Assembly: GCA_905234455.1 (NCBI GenBank)
Contig: CAJOIH010000002.1
Span: 62,001 to 126,000 of the forward strand
DNA length: 64,000 nucleotides
DNA from: an uncultured Bacteroidales bacterium
Lineage (GTDB): Bacteria; Bacteroidota; Bacteroidia; Bacteroidales; F082
Reading direction: 5' to 3'
The notes below the pieces were generated by a model that worked only from the letters and a program-made list of their open reading frames with translations, had not been told where the DNA came from and searched no databases. The translations under genes and the position numbers were made by a program. Below, in pieces: positions 1-7,566 of the stretch. How positions within the stretch are numbered: the stretch's first letter is position 1; each line of letters opens with the position of its first letter.

Positions 1-379
1 CTGACAAAACCCCGAAATTATGCTCTGCCAGCGCGCATAGCTCCTCGCTCACCTCCACATAATCGCAATGCTGGAAGTTCTGTGAGATAAAATAGCAATC
101 CACCCCCAACCCGCCGGTGAGGTCGGCAAAACGCCCTCCACCCAGCAACGAAGCCTTATATCGCGCCGTCGCCTCCGACGAGCATTGCTCGATGGAGAGA
201 TGCGCCGGAAACAGCAAATCGGGGTTGTCGGCCCACGACGGCACCTTCTTCCGAAGCAACTGACGGGCCGCTATTTGACGCAATGCCAAGGCCATGTCGA
301 CCTTGGCATTGTGGTGTTTCAAAGCCAATTCATGCACATCGTCAAACAAATGCGCTTCGATGAATTGCCTTGTGTCCAT
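1..379 (-). CDS. SAM-dependent methyltransferase, PG_1098 type (partial, C-terminus outside window)
   Basis: Reading the minus strand from an ATG at 379 gives an open frame that runs off the left edge after about 126 codons. The protein starts MDTRQFIEAH, has CSSEATARYKASL near residues 65-77, and then DLTGGLGVDCYF, which is the glycine-rich SAM-binding motif I, followed by an acidic strand-2 end (YVEVSEEL). This order (charged helical N-terminus, CSSEATA, DLTGGxGVD) is typical of the Bacteroidetes PG_1098 family of class I methyltransferases with a THUMP-like domain. The substrate is not known; RNA is a reasonable guess from the fold. The start codon shares one base with the stop codon of the upstream pseudouridine synthase (TAATG), so the two genes are probably co-translated and may both act on RNA. 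Confidence 0.75.
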   Translation of the reverse strand, partial: MDTRQFIEAHLFDDVHELALKHHNAKVDMALALRQIAARQLLRKKVPSWADNPDLLFPAHLSIEQCSSEATARYKASLLGGGRFADLTGGLGVDCYFISQNFQHCDYVEVSEELCALAEHNFGVLS

Positions 380-1773
380 TAAAGTTTCTTGAGCGCGGCC
401 ACTTCCTGATCGCTGAGGAAACGCCATTCGCCACGGGGCAGTTTGTATTTGTCGAGACCGGCAAACATCACGCGGTCGAGCTTCAGGACGTCGTAGCCGA
501 GATGCTCGAAAATGCGGCGCACAATGCGGTTGCGGCCCGAGTGGAGCTTGATGCCCACGCTCTTCTTGCTGTCGTCGTCGGCATCGTAGGCGATCTCATC
601 GGGGATGATCATGCCGTCGTCAAGGTCCAGCCCGTCGGCAATGCGGAGCATGTCGTTGCGGGTGAGGGGCTTGTCGAGCACCACGTGATAGAGCTTCGAG
701 ATCTCGCTGCTGGGATGGGTGAGCTTCTTGGCCAAGTCGCCGTCGTTGGTGAGCAACAGCAAGCCGGTGGTGTTCTTGTCGAGACGGCCTACCGGGAAGA
801 TGCGCTCGGGACAAGCGTCCTTCACCAGCTCCATCACGGTGACGCGACCCTCGGGATCGTCGGCCGTGGTGATGTAGCCCTTAGGCTTGTTGAGTAGCAG
901 GTAACGAAGCTTCTCACGGTTGAGGGTCTGCCCTCCGTACATCACTTTGTCGTTGGTCTTCACCTTGTAGCCCATGGTGGTCACCACCTCGCCGTTCACG
1001 GTGACGCAGCCGGCCTTGATGAGCTCGTCGGCCTCGCGGCGCGAACATACGCCACAGTCGGCCAGGTATTTGTTCAGACGGATCTCGCCAGTGGCAGCGG
1101 GACGGTCATACAACGGGTCTTTTTCTCTTACATAGCCCTTGCGGCCTCTTCTCGGAGCCTCCTCCTCATAATCGTCGCGACGACGGCCTCTCGGTCGCTC
1201 CTCCTTGTCGCCATAGCTGCGACGCGGACGGTCCTCGTCCTCGAATTTTCTGCGAGGCCGCTCCTCATCGTCGTGGAACCGACGGCGGGGTCTTTCTTCC
1301 TCACGGTCATTGAATTTGCGACGGGGACGGTCGTCTCCCTCAAACTTCCGACGCGGACGGTCCTCATCCTCGAACCTGCGGCGTGGACGGTCCTCCTCTC
1401 GGTCATTGAACCTTCTGCGAGGCTTTTCCTCATCGTCATGGAACCGACGGCGGGGACGCTCTTCGTTGTCATTGAACTTCCGACGGGGACGGTCCTCATC
1501 CTCAAATCTGCGGCGTGGACGGTCCTCGTCCTCAAATCTTCTGCGAGGCTTTTCCTCATCGTCATGGAACCGACGACGGGGCTTCTCCTCACTGTCGTTG
1601 AATCTGCGGCGTTCACCTCTCGGCTTATCGCCAAACTTTCTCTCTTTACGCGGTCCTTCCTCATCACCGTCACGGTGGGAGATCTTGAAGGACTTGCCCT
1701 GCAGGAACTCTTCCTTGTGTTCCACGGGCCTCCTGGAGCGCGGACGCTTTCCAGTGTTTCCTTGTTCTGTCAT
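379..1773 (-). CDS. rluB: RluB/RsuA-family pseudouridine synthase with a long arginine-rich repeat N-terminus
   Basis: The 464-aa protein has two parts. Residues about 30-225 are low complexity: roughly 13 tandem units of 10-12 residues such as RPRRRFEDED and RPRRKFNDNEE, alternating basic and acidic. From about residue 228 comes an S4 RNA-binding domain (IRLNKYLADCGVCSRREAD), then the pseudouridine synthase domain with the signature GRLDKNTTGLLLLTNDG, whose Asp is the catalytic residue of the family. RsuA/RluB enzymes modify rRNA; which uridine is targeted here cannot be read. The ATG at 1773 is preferred over an upstream in-frame codon because a TACTTTTG -7 box lies about 25 bases upstream. 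The stop overlaps the start of the next minus-strand gene by one base. The repeats make indels likely between strains. Confidence 0.9.
   Translation of the reverse strand: MTEQGNTGKRPRSRRPVEHKEEFLQGKSFKISHRDGDEEGPRKERKFGDKPRGERRRFNDSEEKPRRRFHDDEEKPRRRFEDEDRPRRRFEDEDRPRRKFNDNEERPRRRFHDDEEKPRRRFNDREEDRPRRRFEDEDRPRRKFEGDDRPRRKFNDREEERPRRRFHDDEERPRRKFEDEDRPRRSYGDKEERPRGRRRDDYEEEAPRRGRKGYVREKDPLYDRPAATGEIRLNKYLADCGVCSRREADELIKAGCVTVNGEVVTTMGYKVKTNDKVMYGGQTLNREKLRYLLLNKPKGYITTADDPEGRVTVMELVKDACPERIFPVGRLDKNTTGLLLLTNDGDLAKKLTHPSSEISKLYHVVLDKPLTRNDMLRIADGLDLDDGMIIPDEIAYDADDDSKKSVGIKLHSGRNRIVRRIFEHLGYDVLKLDRVMFAGLDKYKLPRGEWRFLSDQEVAALKKL
1200..1640 (-). repeat. Coding tandem repeats in the pseudouridine synthase N-terminus
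   Basis: About 13 imperfect units of 30-36 bases encode R-R/K-F-x-D-x-E-x-R/K-P type peptides. Units fall into sub-types (FEDEDRP, FHDDEEKP, FNDREEERP) that recur non-adjacently, which suggests duplication and shuffling of units. All unit lengths are multiples of three, so the frame is preserved. Confidence 0.85.
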
Positions 1774-1797
1774 TAGTATGTGAATTGAAATGGGCGG

Positions 1798-1805
1798 CAA
1801 AAGTA
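1798..1805 (-). promoter_or_regulatory. Bacteroidetes -7 box for the pseudouridine synthase gene
   Basis: On the minus strand the bases read TACTTTTG, matching TAnnTTTG, 25 bases before the ATG at 1773. No clear -33 element was located. Confidence 0.5.
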
Positions 1806-1816
1806 GTAAAATTTTG

Positions 1817-2719
1817 TCAAACCCGTGCCTTTTTCTCAATCTTTTCTTTCTGCATCATCTGGAAACTGTTGTACAGATTCTGCCAAATCACGTACAAAGT
1901 CGGAACAATGCAACTCAAGTCCAAAAGGAAGGTCTGCGCCATCCAAATGGCCAAAACAGTGTTCTTCTGCCCCAAAGCCTGACCCCCAGCCACACGGTCG
2001 CCATACCTTTTCCCAATGATATGCCCCACAAAGAATTGCAGGAAACAAAGGAAAATGGAGAGGCCCACCATCCACAAAAACATCACCCGATGCTCGTAAA
2101 ACTGGTCAATCAGCTGCTCAATGGCCCTCGAAATGACCACCGTGAGGGAGACCGCCCACACGTAAAACGAAAGGCTCTTGTGACGGTTGATGTAGTCATT
2201 GGCCTTGGGCAACAACCAACGGGTGAGCACAGCCAAAAGGAATGGGGCAATCAGCAAAGGGAACACCTTGCCCAAGATGGCCAAAAACGAACTCCAAAAC
2301 GAGATGTCGGGACTCGCCCCAATCAGTGTGAACGACAGCGGAGCCACTACCGCCACCATAAGGTTGCAGGCAATCAGATAGGTGCTCATCATGCTGATGT
2401 TGGCCCCCAGGATGAGCGACACGGCAATGGCTGCCGCAGCCGTGGGCGCCAATACGGTCACAAAAGCGCCTTGAGCCACAATGTCGCTGAAAGGCCGGAT
2501 CAAGAAATATACCGCAGTAGAGACCACCAACTGGAACACCAACAGCCAAAAGTCAAACATGGTGAAACGCATCGTCTTCACATCCAACGAGTTGAACGAG
2601 AAATACAACATCAGGAAGATGAAGTAGGGGAGGGCAGGCTGCAACACCACGATGTACTCATGGAAAAAGATGCCCAACACAATGGCAATCGGCAATATCC
2701 AACTCTTGAATCGCTGCAT
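1817..2719 (-). CDS. Bile acid:sodium symporter (SBF/ASBT)-like membrane transporter
   Basis: The 300-aa protein begins MQRFKSWILPIAIVLGIFF and is almost entirely hydrophobic, with about nine to ten predicted membrane spans, no signal peptide and a basic C-terminal tail (KEKIEKKARV). The segment ALGQKNTVLAIWMAQTFL resembles the conserved helix of bacterial SBF-like proteins, and the APTAAAAIAVSLILGAN stretch is a small-residue helix typical of the fold. The family carries organic anions or other solutes with sodium; the substrate here is unknown. The ATG at 2719 is chosen because hydrophobic homologous sequence begins there and a TAATTTTG -7 box lies 18 bases upstream. It is transcribed divergently from the TatD gene. 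Confidence 0.75.
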   Translation of the reverse strand: MQRFKSWILPIAIVLGIFFHEYIVVLQPALPYFIFLMLYFSFNSLDVKTMRFTMFDFWLLVFQLVVSTAVYFLIRPFSDIVAQGAFVTVLAPTAAAAIAVSLILGANISMMSTYLIACNLMVAVVAPLSFTLIGASPDISFWSSFLAILGKVFPLLIAPFLLAVLTRWLLPKANDYINRHKSLSFYVWAVSLTVVISRAIEQLIDQFYEHRVMFLWMVGLSIFLCFLQFFVGHIIGKRYGDRVAGGQALGQKNTVLAIWMAQTFLLDLSCIVPTLYVIWQNLYNSFQMMQKEKIEKKARV

Positions 2720-2735
2720 GACCGTCAAAATCTCG

Positions 2736-2755
2736 GCAAAATTAGTTATTTTTGC
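2736..2755. promoter_or_regulatory. Divergent overlapping -7 boxes between the SBF transporter and tatD
   Basis: The 20-base core GCAAAATTAGTTATTTTTGC holds TATTTTTG (2747-2754) for the plus strand and, on the other strand, TAATTTTG (2744-2737). The same 20 bases occur at 31501-31520 between another divergent gene pair. Confidence 0.6.
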
Positions 2756-2758
2756 CAC

Positions 2759-3442
2759 ATGATCACGCAAGACTACCCTTTTATTGACATCCACACACAC
2801 GCCACGACCGGCGAAATACGCCTCGCCACCTTTGGCGTCCATCCCTGGCAGGTCCAAAATGCCGACCTGACCCGCCTCGAAACGCTCCTCCAACAAAACC
2901 GCCTGGCCGCCATCGGCGAAACCGGCCTCGACCGCACCCACCCTGACACCTACGCCCTGCAAAAGGAAGTCTTCGAACAACACATCCTCCTCGCCGAACA
3001 GTACCAAAAACCCCTCATCATCCATAACGTCCACGCCACCACTGACATCCTGCAACTCCATAAAAAACACCAACCCCGCCAACCTTGGATCCTCCACGGC
3101 TTCAACGGCACCGCCGACGAAATCCGCCAACTCACCTCCAAAGGCCTCTTCCTATCCGTCGGCGAAAGCATATTTTACCCAAACAGGAAAATCACCCAAG
3201 CCATATCTTCCCTGCCTTTGGATGATCTCTTTTTGGAGACGGATACCTCCCCAAAAACCATCGAAGAAGTTTACAAAAAAGCCTCGGAGCTGCTAAACCT
3301 TCCATTAATACGGCTGAAGGAACAAATTTTCTCTAACTTTGCACGCCTAAACCTCAACGCATGGACGACTGGAAACAACGTACTCGACTGCTCATCGGCG
3401 ACAGTGGCCTTGATCAACTGCGACGAAGCCATGTGCTCGTAG
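2759..3442 (+). CDS. TatD-family metal-dependent hydrolase (short Bacteroidetes form)
   Basis: The 227-aa protein shows the TatD metal-binding series in order: FIDIHTHAT (HxH), GVHPWQ, AIGETGLDR (metal-binding Glu), PLIIHNV (His), ILHGFNG (His) and LFLETDTSP (catalytic Asp). The family comprises DNase or phosphoesterase-like TIM-barrel enzymes; the true substrate is unknown. It is shorter than the roughly 255-aa E. coli type because the strand between HTH and GVHPW is brief. The ATG at 2759 lies only five bases after the -7 box, so the mRNA may be almost leaderless. The domain ends near FARLNL; about 27 further codons (82 bases) overlap the start of tcdA in another frame and produce a tail with no family resemblance. 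Confidence 0.85.
   Translation: MITQDYPFIDIHTHATTGEIRLATFGVHPWQVQNADLTRLETLLQQNRLAAIGETGLDRTHPDTYALQKEVFEQHILLAEQYQKPLIIHNVHATTDILQLHKKHQPRQPWILHGFNGTADEIRQLTSKGLFLSVGESIFYPNRKITQAISSLPLDDLFLETDTSPKTIEEVYKKASELLNLPLIRLKEQIFSNFARLNLNAWTTGNNVLDCSSATVALINCDEAMCS
3334..3341 (+). promoter_or_regulatory. Candidate -7 box for tcdA inside the tatD 3' end
   Basis: TAACTTTG lies 19 bases before the tcdA ATG, within tatD coding sequence. It would allow tcdA to be transcribed separately. Confidence 0.4.
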
Positions 3443-4074
3443 TGGGCCTCGGCGGCGTGGGAGCCTATGCTGCCGAACAGCTGGCCCGCGCTGGCATCGG
3501 CAAACTTACCCTCGTCGACGGCGACGTGGTCAACAGCACCAACCGCAACCGCCAACTCCTGGCGCTGTGCTCCACCGAAGGCCGTCCCAAAGCGGAGGTC
3601 ATGGCCGAACGCATCCGCGACATCAACCCGGAGATCGAACTCGAAGTCATCAACCAGTATATGAAAGACGACGCCATCATCGAACTGGTCTCCAAACCGT
3701 ACGACTACATCATCGACGCCATCGACACCGTCGCACCCAAGGTGTTTCTGCTGTATTACGCCAAGCAAAACAACCAACGTATCGTGAGCTGCATGGGGGC
3801 AGGAGGGAAGTTCCATCCGGAAAAGATCGAGATCGCCGACATCAGCCAGTCCAACCATTGCCGCCTGGCCTTCTACATCCGCAAACGCCTCCACCGCCTC
3901 GGGGTCTTCGACGGCATCATCGCAGTATTCTCCCCCGAACCCGTCGACGAATCGGCCATCGTCAACGTCAACGAACAAAACAAGGTCTCCAACGTGGGCA
4001 CCATCTCCTACATGCCCGCCGCCTTCGGCATCTTCTGCGCCAGCGCCGTCATCAACGGCCTTCTAGGCAGGTGA
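3361..4074 (+). CDS. tcdA: tRNA threonylcarbamoyladenosine dehydratase (TcdA/CsdL)
   Basis: TcdA uses ATP to convert t6A37 of tRNA to the cyclic form ct6A; it is an E1/ThiF-fold enzyme. The 237-aa protein starts MDDWKQRTRLLIG, the usual N-terminal helix of the family, followed by the nucleotide-binding motif VLVVGLGGVGAYAAEQLAR and the acidic strand end LTLVDGD, then NRNRQ (the E1 Arg/Asn motif). A central SCMGAGGKFHPEKI segment matches the conserved Cys/GAGGK region of TcdA. The family N-terminus starts exactly at this ATG, which argues that the 82-base overlap with tatD is real. The 3' end overlaps the convergent glycoside hydrolase by 23 bases. Confidence 0.9.
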   Translation: MDDWKQRTRLLIGDSGLDQLRRSHVLVVGLGGVGAYAAEQLARAGIGKLTLVDGDVVNSTNRNRQLLALCSTEGRPKAEVMAERIRDINPEIELEVINQYMKDDAIIELVSKPYDYIIDAIDTVAPKVFLLYYAKQNNQRIVSCMGAGGKFHPEKIEIADISQSNHCRLAFYIRKRLHRLGVFDGIIAVFSPEPVDESAIVNVNEQNKVSNVGTISYMPAAFGIFCASAVINGLLGR

Positions 4075-6082
4075 TGACAAATACCGCGTCCCCAAACGTG
4101 TTGTTGACCTTCCGCCCTTCGACATCCCTGATGGAAGCCGGCATCTCCACCACGATCCTCGCGTTCCCGAACCACGGCTTCCTGACCGCCACCACCTGGG
4201 CCTCGTCCACCAGCTCCAACCCCGTTTCCGCGTCAAACCACTGCACCTGGTACTTCGTTCCCCTGGGTTGCCCATTCACTGGCAACACAATGCGGTTGTC
4301 ACGCGAACTGGGTCTGGGCCGCTTGGCTGGATCCAACGTGTAGATGTACCCCTCGGGATCAAACACCCCGTCATCCACAAAATGGCCGTTTTGGCCCACC
4401 TGGTCGGTCAAACGCCGCAACGCCTGGTAACAAAAGGCCGTGTCCTGGCACCATCCCATCAAAGTGTCGGCATCGGCATTGGCCAGATAATAGGTTGCCA
4501 AGCCGTTCGGAAACACCAGCTCCTTGCCCCGCACCTCGCCGGTGAGCTTTGCCGTGAAGGTTCCTGAGAGCATGGGCAGGCTGTTGCTGAAGACCGTCAC
4601 AGGCTTAAAGAGGTCAAAGATATCGCGATCCCTAAGCTCCCTCCAATACCAAAACGATCCAGGTCCTACCGCTCCCGAAAACAGGGACGACCAGAGACAG
4701 TTGTGAAGGTCGACGCCTTTCGGGTCCTTGGTGGTGTTGCTGATGCCTGAAACCCTGCTCGTCAAGCCGTATTCCCCCATGAAACAAGGCTTGTCGGGAT
4801 GAGCCTCCCGCATCTTGTTGGTCATGAGGAACAACTTGTGCGACATCTGGTCTCGCGACATCGCTTTTTGCAGGTTCTGGTAGTTGTGGTCCTGCACGAG
4901 GTCGAGGGAATCAAAGAGACGTCGATTCAAATCCGGTATGTCCGTGTTGTTGCCTGTCGAAGTGCTGATCAAATGTTGATGCGCGTCGACGGACCGAATC
5001 AAGGCGGCCATCTCGTTGTGCCAGTTGATCAGGGCATCCTTCTCGTCTCCTTGCAAAGGTAGGCCTTTGAAGGTATCGGATACCTCGTTGAAAAGTTCCC
5101 AGCACATGAGGTTGGTGGCATAACCCCATCGAGCCACGAAATAACGCAACAGGTTGCGTGTCACCCTTCGGGCCCTTGGATCGGAAAAGAACTCAACGGG
5201 CCGCTCCAGTCCCAAAATGGTGTGGTAAGGGTTGTGCTGCCAACCGCTGGGCATGCTGCCATAGGGTTTGCTGCTCTCCAAAGCCTCGCTGTCGTCCCTG
5301 AGGTCGGCATTGTTGAAAAAGCAAAGCATCAACTGGAGGCCATGGTCGGCCGTGTGACTCACGATGTAGTCGAGTTCCGCGGCGTCCTTCTGGTTCAAAG
5401 TGGCGTCAAAATACATCGTGGGACGACCCTCGGCATCGCGGATGGCGTGCTCGGGACCGTAAAGCGAGAGGTATTGGTAGCGGCATGCCCAAACCCTTAG
5501 GTAGTTGGCGTTGCCCGACAAGGCGTCGATGTAGTATTGGTATTCATAGACGCCAAAGGGCTTCTTGAACTTGTTGTAGTCGGCCGTCCGGTACCAAGCC
5601 ACGTTGGGCCCTACCGGGAAGAAGGAACGAAAGCCCTTCTGGCCTCCTGCCACCACTTCCCGTTTCAGGAACATCCGGTTGGCCGTCCTGACAAAGCCCG
5701 AGGCCTCGTCTTTGGGCATGCAGTCGAAAGCCAGCTGTTGGCTGCGTTGCTCGCCCTTCCGGTCTTTGGCGTGGATCACATAGGTCCATCGGCCCTTGAG
5801 GTCGGGCGTGAAGCGCACCTTCCAGCAGTCCTGGTCGCGAAGCCGTGTCGCCACTTCAATGCGGTTGGCTTCGCTCAAGCTGTAGCCCTCATAGTAAAAG
5901 CCGATGACCCGGAAGGTGCGACCGTCGGGGGCGGTGAAGTCGGCATACACGTCGATCACCTCCGGATCGTAAGGATTCGAAACTTGACCAAGGGTAAAAC
6001 TTACCTCGTATTTGTCGTAAATTACTACTTTTTCCGGTGCGTTGTGCACCATCAAAGCCAGCAGCAGGAAGAGGGTTTTCAT
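4052..6082 (-). CDS. Exported glycoside hydrolase with DUF5060 N-terminal domain
   Basis: The 676-aa protein has a short hydrophobic start (MKTLFLLLALMVHNA) that could be a signal peptide. Residues about 20-110 (YEVSFTLG, then FTAPDGRTFRVIGFYYEGY) match the DUF5060 beta-sandwich. A TIM barrel of the GH-A clan type follows, with CWELFNEVSD near residue 330 (acid/base Glu after Asn) and CFMGEYGLTS near residue 437 (nucleophile Glu). The C-terminal 150 residues look like a further beta-domain (the DUF5605 or collagen-binding-like type seen in this architecture). Related proteins are putative endoglycosidases; the polysaccharide is unknown. The ATG shares one base with the stop of the upstream L,D-transpeptidase (TAATG), so the two are co-translated. 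No T9SS tail is present. Confidence 0.75.
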   Translation of the reverse strand: MKTLFLLLALMVHNAPEKVVIYDKYEVSFTLGQVSNPYDPEVIDVYADFTAPDGRTFRVIGFYYEGYSLSEANRIEVATRLRDQDCWKVRFTPDLKGRWTYVIHAKDRKGEQRSQQLAFDCMPKDEASGFVRTANRMFLKREVVAGGQKGFRSFFPVGPNVAWYRTADYNKFKKPFGVYEYQYYIDALSGNANYLRVWACRYQYLSLYGPEHAIRDAEGRPTMYFDATLNQKDAAELDYIVSHTADHGLQLMLCFFNNADLRDDSEALESSKPYGSMPSGWQHNPYHTILGLERPVEFFSDPRARRVTRNLLRYFVARWGYATNLMCWELFNEVSDTFKGLPLQGDEKDALINWHNEMAALIRSVDAHQHLISTSTGNNTDIPDLNRRLFDSLDLVQDHNYQNLQKAMSRDQMSHKLFLMTNKMREAHPDKPCFMGEYGLTSRVSGISNTTKDPKGVDLHNCLWSSLFSGAVGPGSFWYWRELRDRDIFDLFKPVTVFSNSLPMLSGTFTAKLTGEVRGKELVFPNGLATYYLANADADTLMGWCQDTAFCYQALRRLTDQVGQNGHFVDDGVFDPEGYIYTLDPAKRPRPSSRDNRIVLPVNGQPRGTKYQVQWFDAETGLELVDEAQVVAVRKPWFGNARIVVEMPASIRDVEGRKVNNTFGDAVFVITCLEGR

Positions 6083-6666
6083 TATTCGTCTTTTAGGATG
6101 ATCACTTTCATGCCCACGAAGGCATACTGGGCCTTTAGCACGTCGAGGTCGTCATCGCGCAGGCGGATGCATCCCTCGCTGCCACGACCGGGCACCGAGC
6201 TCTCGTTGTTGGTGCTGCCGTGGATGCCGATGCCCTTGTGTCCCGGGGTCTTCAGCCGCATGAACCAGTTGCCGTATGACAGGATGGCGCCGCGTCCGTC
6301 ACCAAAATCGTGGGTCCAGTCGGAAGCGGGCTTGATCTCGGTGATGCTGAACGGGTTATCGAAGGTGCACTCCGGGGTCTTCATGTCGCCCGACTTCTCC
6401 TTCTGTCCATAGTTCTTGCCCACACACACGGGATAACGGGCAATGAGCACGGTGTCGCCCTCCTGGTCCTCATACACGCTCAGGTGCAACGCCGGCTTGT
6501 CGATCACGATGAAACAGTTGTCCCTGTTCACCAACTCGCCGAACACCACGGGCTGCTCCACCGGAATGGTGTCAGCCACCTGCTCTCTCTGTTCATTGGA
6601 ATTGTTGGCTCTCCCGCCACACGCGGTCAATAATACCACCGTAATAAAAATGAATATCTTTTTCAT
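6082..6666 (-). CDS. L,D-transpeptidase (YkuD) lipoprotein
   Basis: The 194-aa protein begins MKKIFIFITVVLLTACGG, a lipoprotein signal with lipobox LTAC, so it is likely anchored to a membrane facing the periplasm. The YkuD domain spans about residues 50-190, starting CFIVIDKPALHLSVYE, and holds the catalytic signature IGIHGSTN then SEGCIRL, with the active-site Cys in SEGCIR. YkuD enzymes cross-link peptidoglycan or attach proteins to it; some members only cleave or are regulatory. The ATG at 6666 is chosen over an in-frame codon 24 bases upstream because the signal peptide starts there. The 37 bases upstream are almost wholly a heptamer repeat array. Confidence 0.85.
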   Translation of the reverse strand: MKKIFIFITVVLLTACGGRANNSNEQREQVADTIPVEQPVVFGELVNRDNCFIVIDKPALHLSVYEDQEGDTVLIARYPVCVGKNYGQKEKSGDMKTPECTFDNPFSITEIKPASDWTHDFGDGRGAILSYGNWFMRLKTPGHKGIGIHGSTNNESSVPGRGSEGCIRLRDDDLDVLKAQYAFVGMKVIILKDE

Positions 6667-6670
6667 AACT

Positions 6671-6700
6671 TTTAACTTCTCACTCCTCACTCCTCACTTT
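6671..6700 (+). repeat. Heptamer short tandem repeat (ACTCCTC type), array 1
   Basis: The spacer between the minus-strand zinc-ribbon gene and the L,D-transpeptidase reads, on the plus strand, TTAACTTCTC followed by ACTCCTC twice and ACTTT. The arrangement and unit match arrays at 40523, 45309, 58596 and 58868. On the transcribed strand it yields GGAG copies just upstream of the ATG that could mimic a Shine-Dalgarno site. Confidence 0.75.
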
Positions 6701-6703
6701 AAA

Positions 6704-7444
6704 CTATCCCGTCACCATAAACACCCTCGAGTCCTTCCACTTCAGGTGTCTCAGGATCTCGCTGGTGAAGTGGGTGCGACTCGTTTTCTTTTCCAACAGG
6801 GCCTTGGCCTTGTCGAAATGCCTCAGCTCGCGGTGGATCTCAGGCACCTCCAGGTCGAACCGCTCCTCGGGATGTTTCTCCAACAGGGCCAGCAGGCGCT
6901 CCAGGTTTTCGTTGAAATCCTTCAGGTTCTTCAGGAAGAGCCGTTCGCCGTCGAGCATCATCCGCCGGTAGTTCGACCACACGCCGTAGCTCATGAAACC
7001 GTTGAGGAGGTATTTCAGGCGGACGTAGTGGAAGTTGCGGTGTAGGTCGTTGTAGGCCCACCACAGCAGACGTCGGAGGTAGATCTCCTTCTTCGGGTCG
7101 TAATGGCTCTTCGCCAGAAACTGCCGGTAATGCGATATCAAGGCGAGTTTGCCCTTGTTGTCGGAGAAATTGATGCCGTAAAACCTCCAGGTGTTCCACG
7201 AGTAGGGGGTCATGGGCGGCTTCTCGGTGGTGATGAAAGGCTCCTCAGGTTGCTCCACCCAGAAGTTATGGCCGCACGAGGGGCACTGGATCATCTTCTG
7301 AGGGGTGGTGATGTAGTTGTCGTACAGGATCTTTCCGTCCGAATAGAGGATGGCCTCATTTACCAACTCCGACTTCAAGTTGCGGCCCTCCAGCCACGCC
7401 TTGCAGTTGGGACATTGGAAGTAATATGAGTCGTATTTCAGCAT
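6704..7444 (-). CDS. Uncharacterised zinc-ribbon protein
   Basis: The 246-aa protein has two CxxC pairs: YFQCPNCKAW near residue 11 and IQCPSCGHNF near residue 54. Together they would bind one zinc ion as a rubredoxin-like ribbon. The remainder is helical and rich in Trp, Tyr, Arg and Leu (RRLLWWAYNDLHRNFHYVRL), with repeated acidic-basic helices toward the C-terminus. There is no signal peptide and no membrane span, so it is probably cytoplasmic. I do not recognise a function. A TATCTTTG -7 box 23 bases upstream supports the ATG at 7444. The downstream L,D-transpeptidase follows after 37 bases and may be in the same transcript. Confidence 0.7.
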   Translation of the reverse strand: MLKYDSYYFQCPNCKAWLEGRNLKSELVNEAILYSDGKILYDNYITTPQKMIQCPSCGHNFWVEQPEEPFITTEKPPMTPYSWNTWRFYGINFSDNKGKLALISHYRQFLAKSHYDPKKEIYLRRLLWWAYNDLHRNFHYVRLKYLLNGFMSYGVWSNYRRMMLDGERLFLKNLKDFNENLERLLALLEKHPEERFDLEVPEIHRELRHFDKAKALLEKKTSRTHFTSEILRHLKWKDSRVFMVTG

Positions 7445-7466
7445 CTTCCTCCGGGGGATTATCCCG

Positions 7467-7474
7467 CAAAGATA
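7467..7474 (-). promoter_or_regulatory. -7 box for the zinc-ribbon gene
   Basis: On the minus strand the bases read TATCTTTG, 22 bases before the ATG at 7444. Confidence 0.5.
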
Positions 7475-7537
7475 AAAAATTTCTTTATTATCACTTGAAA
7501 GAGGTTTGTTTTTGACAACGCACCACCGTCGGGCACC

Positions 7538-7552
7538 CGTGCCGGAGGCACG
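7538..7552. repeat. Small palindrome CGTGCC-GGA-GGCACG
   Basis: A perfect 6-bp stem with a 3-base loop sits in the 122-base gap between the RNase H stop and the zinc-ribbon start. The same stem, with loops GAA and TTC, flanks the large palindrome at 9426-9509. No gene was seen in this gap. Confidence 0.7.
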
Positions 7553-7566
7553 CTACAGCATCTATG

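Noticed and set aside
6671-6700. Shine-Dalgarno sequence for the L,D-transpeptidase
   Set aside because: The GGAG copies come from the minus-strand reading of the heptamer array. At 40523 and 45309 the arrays give the CT-rich sequence relative to their genes, so a general translation role is unlikely.
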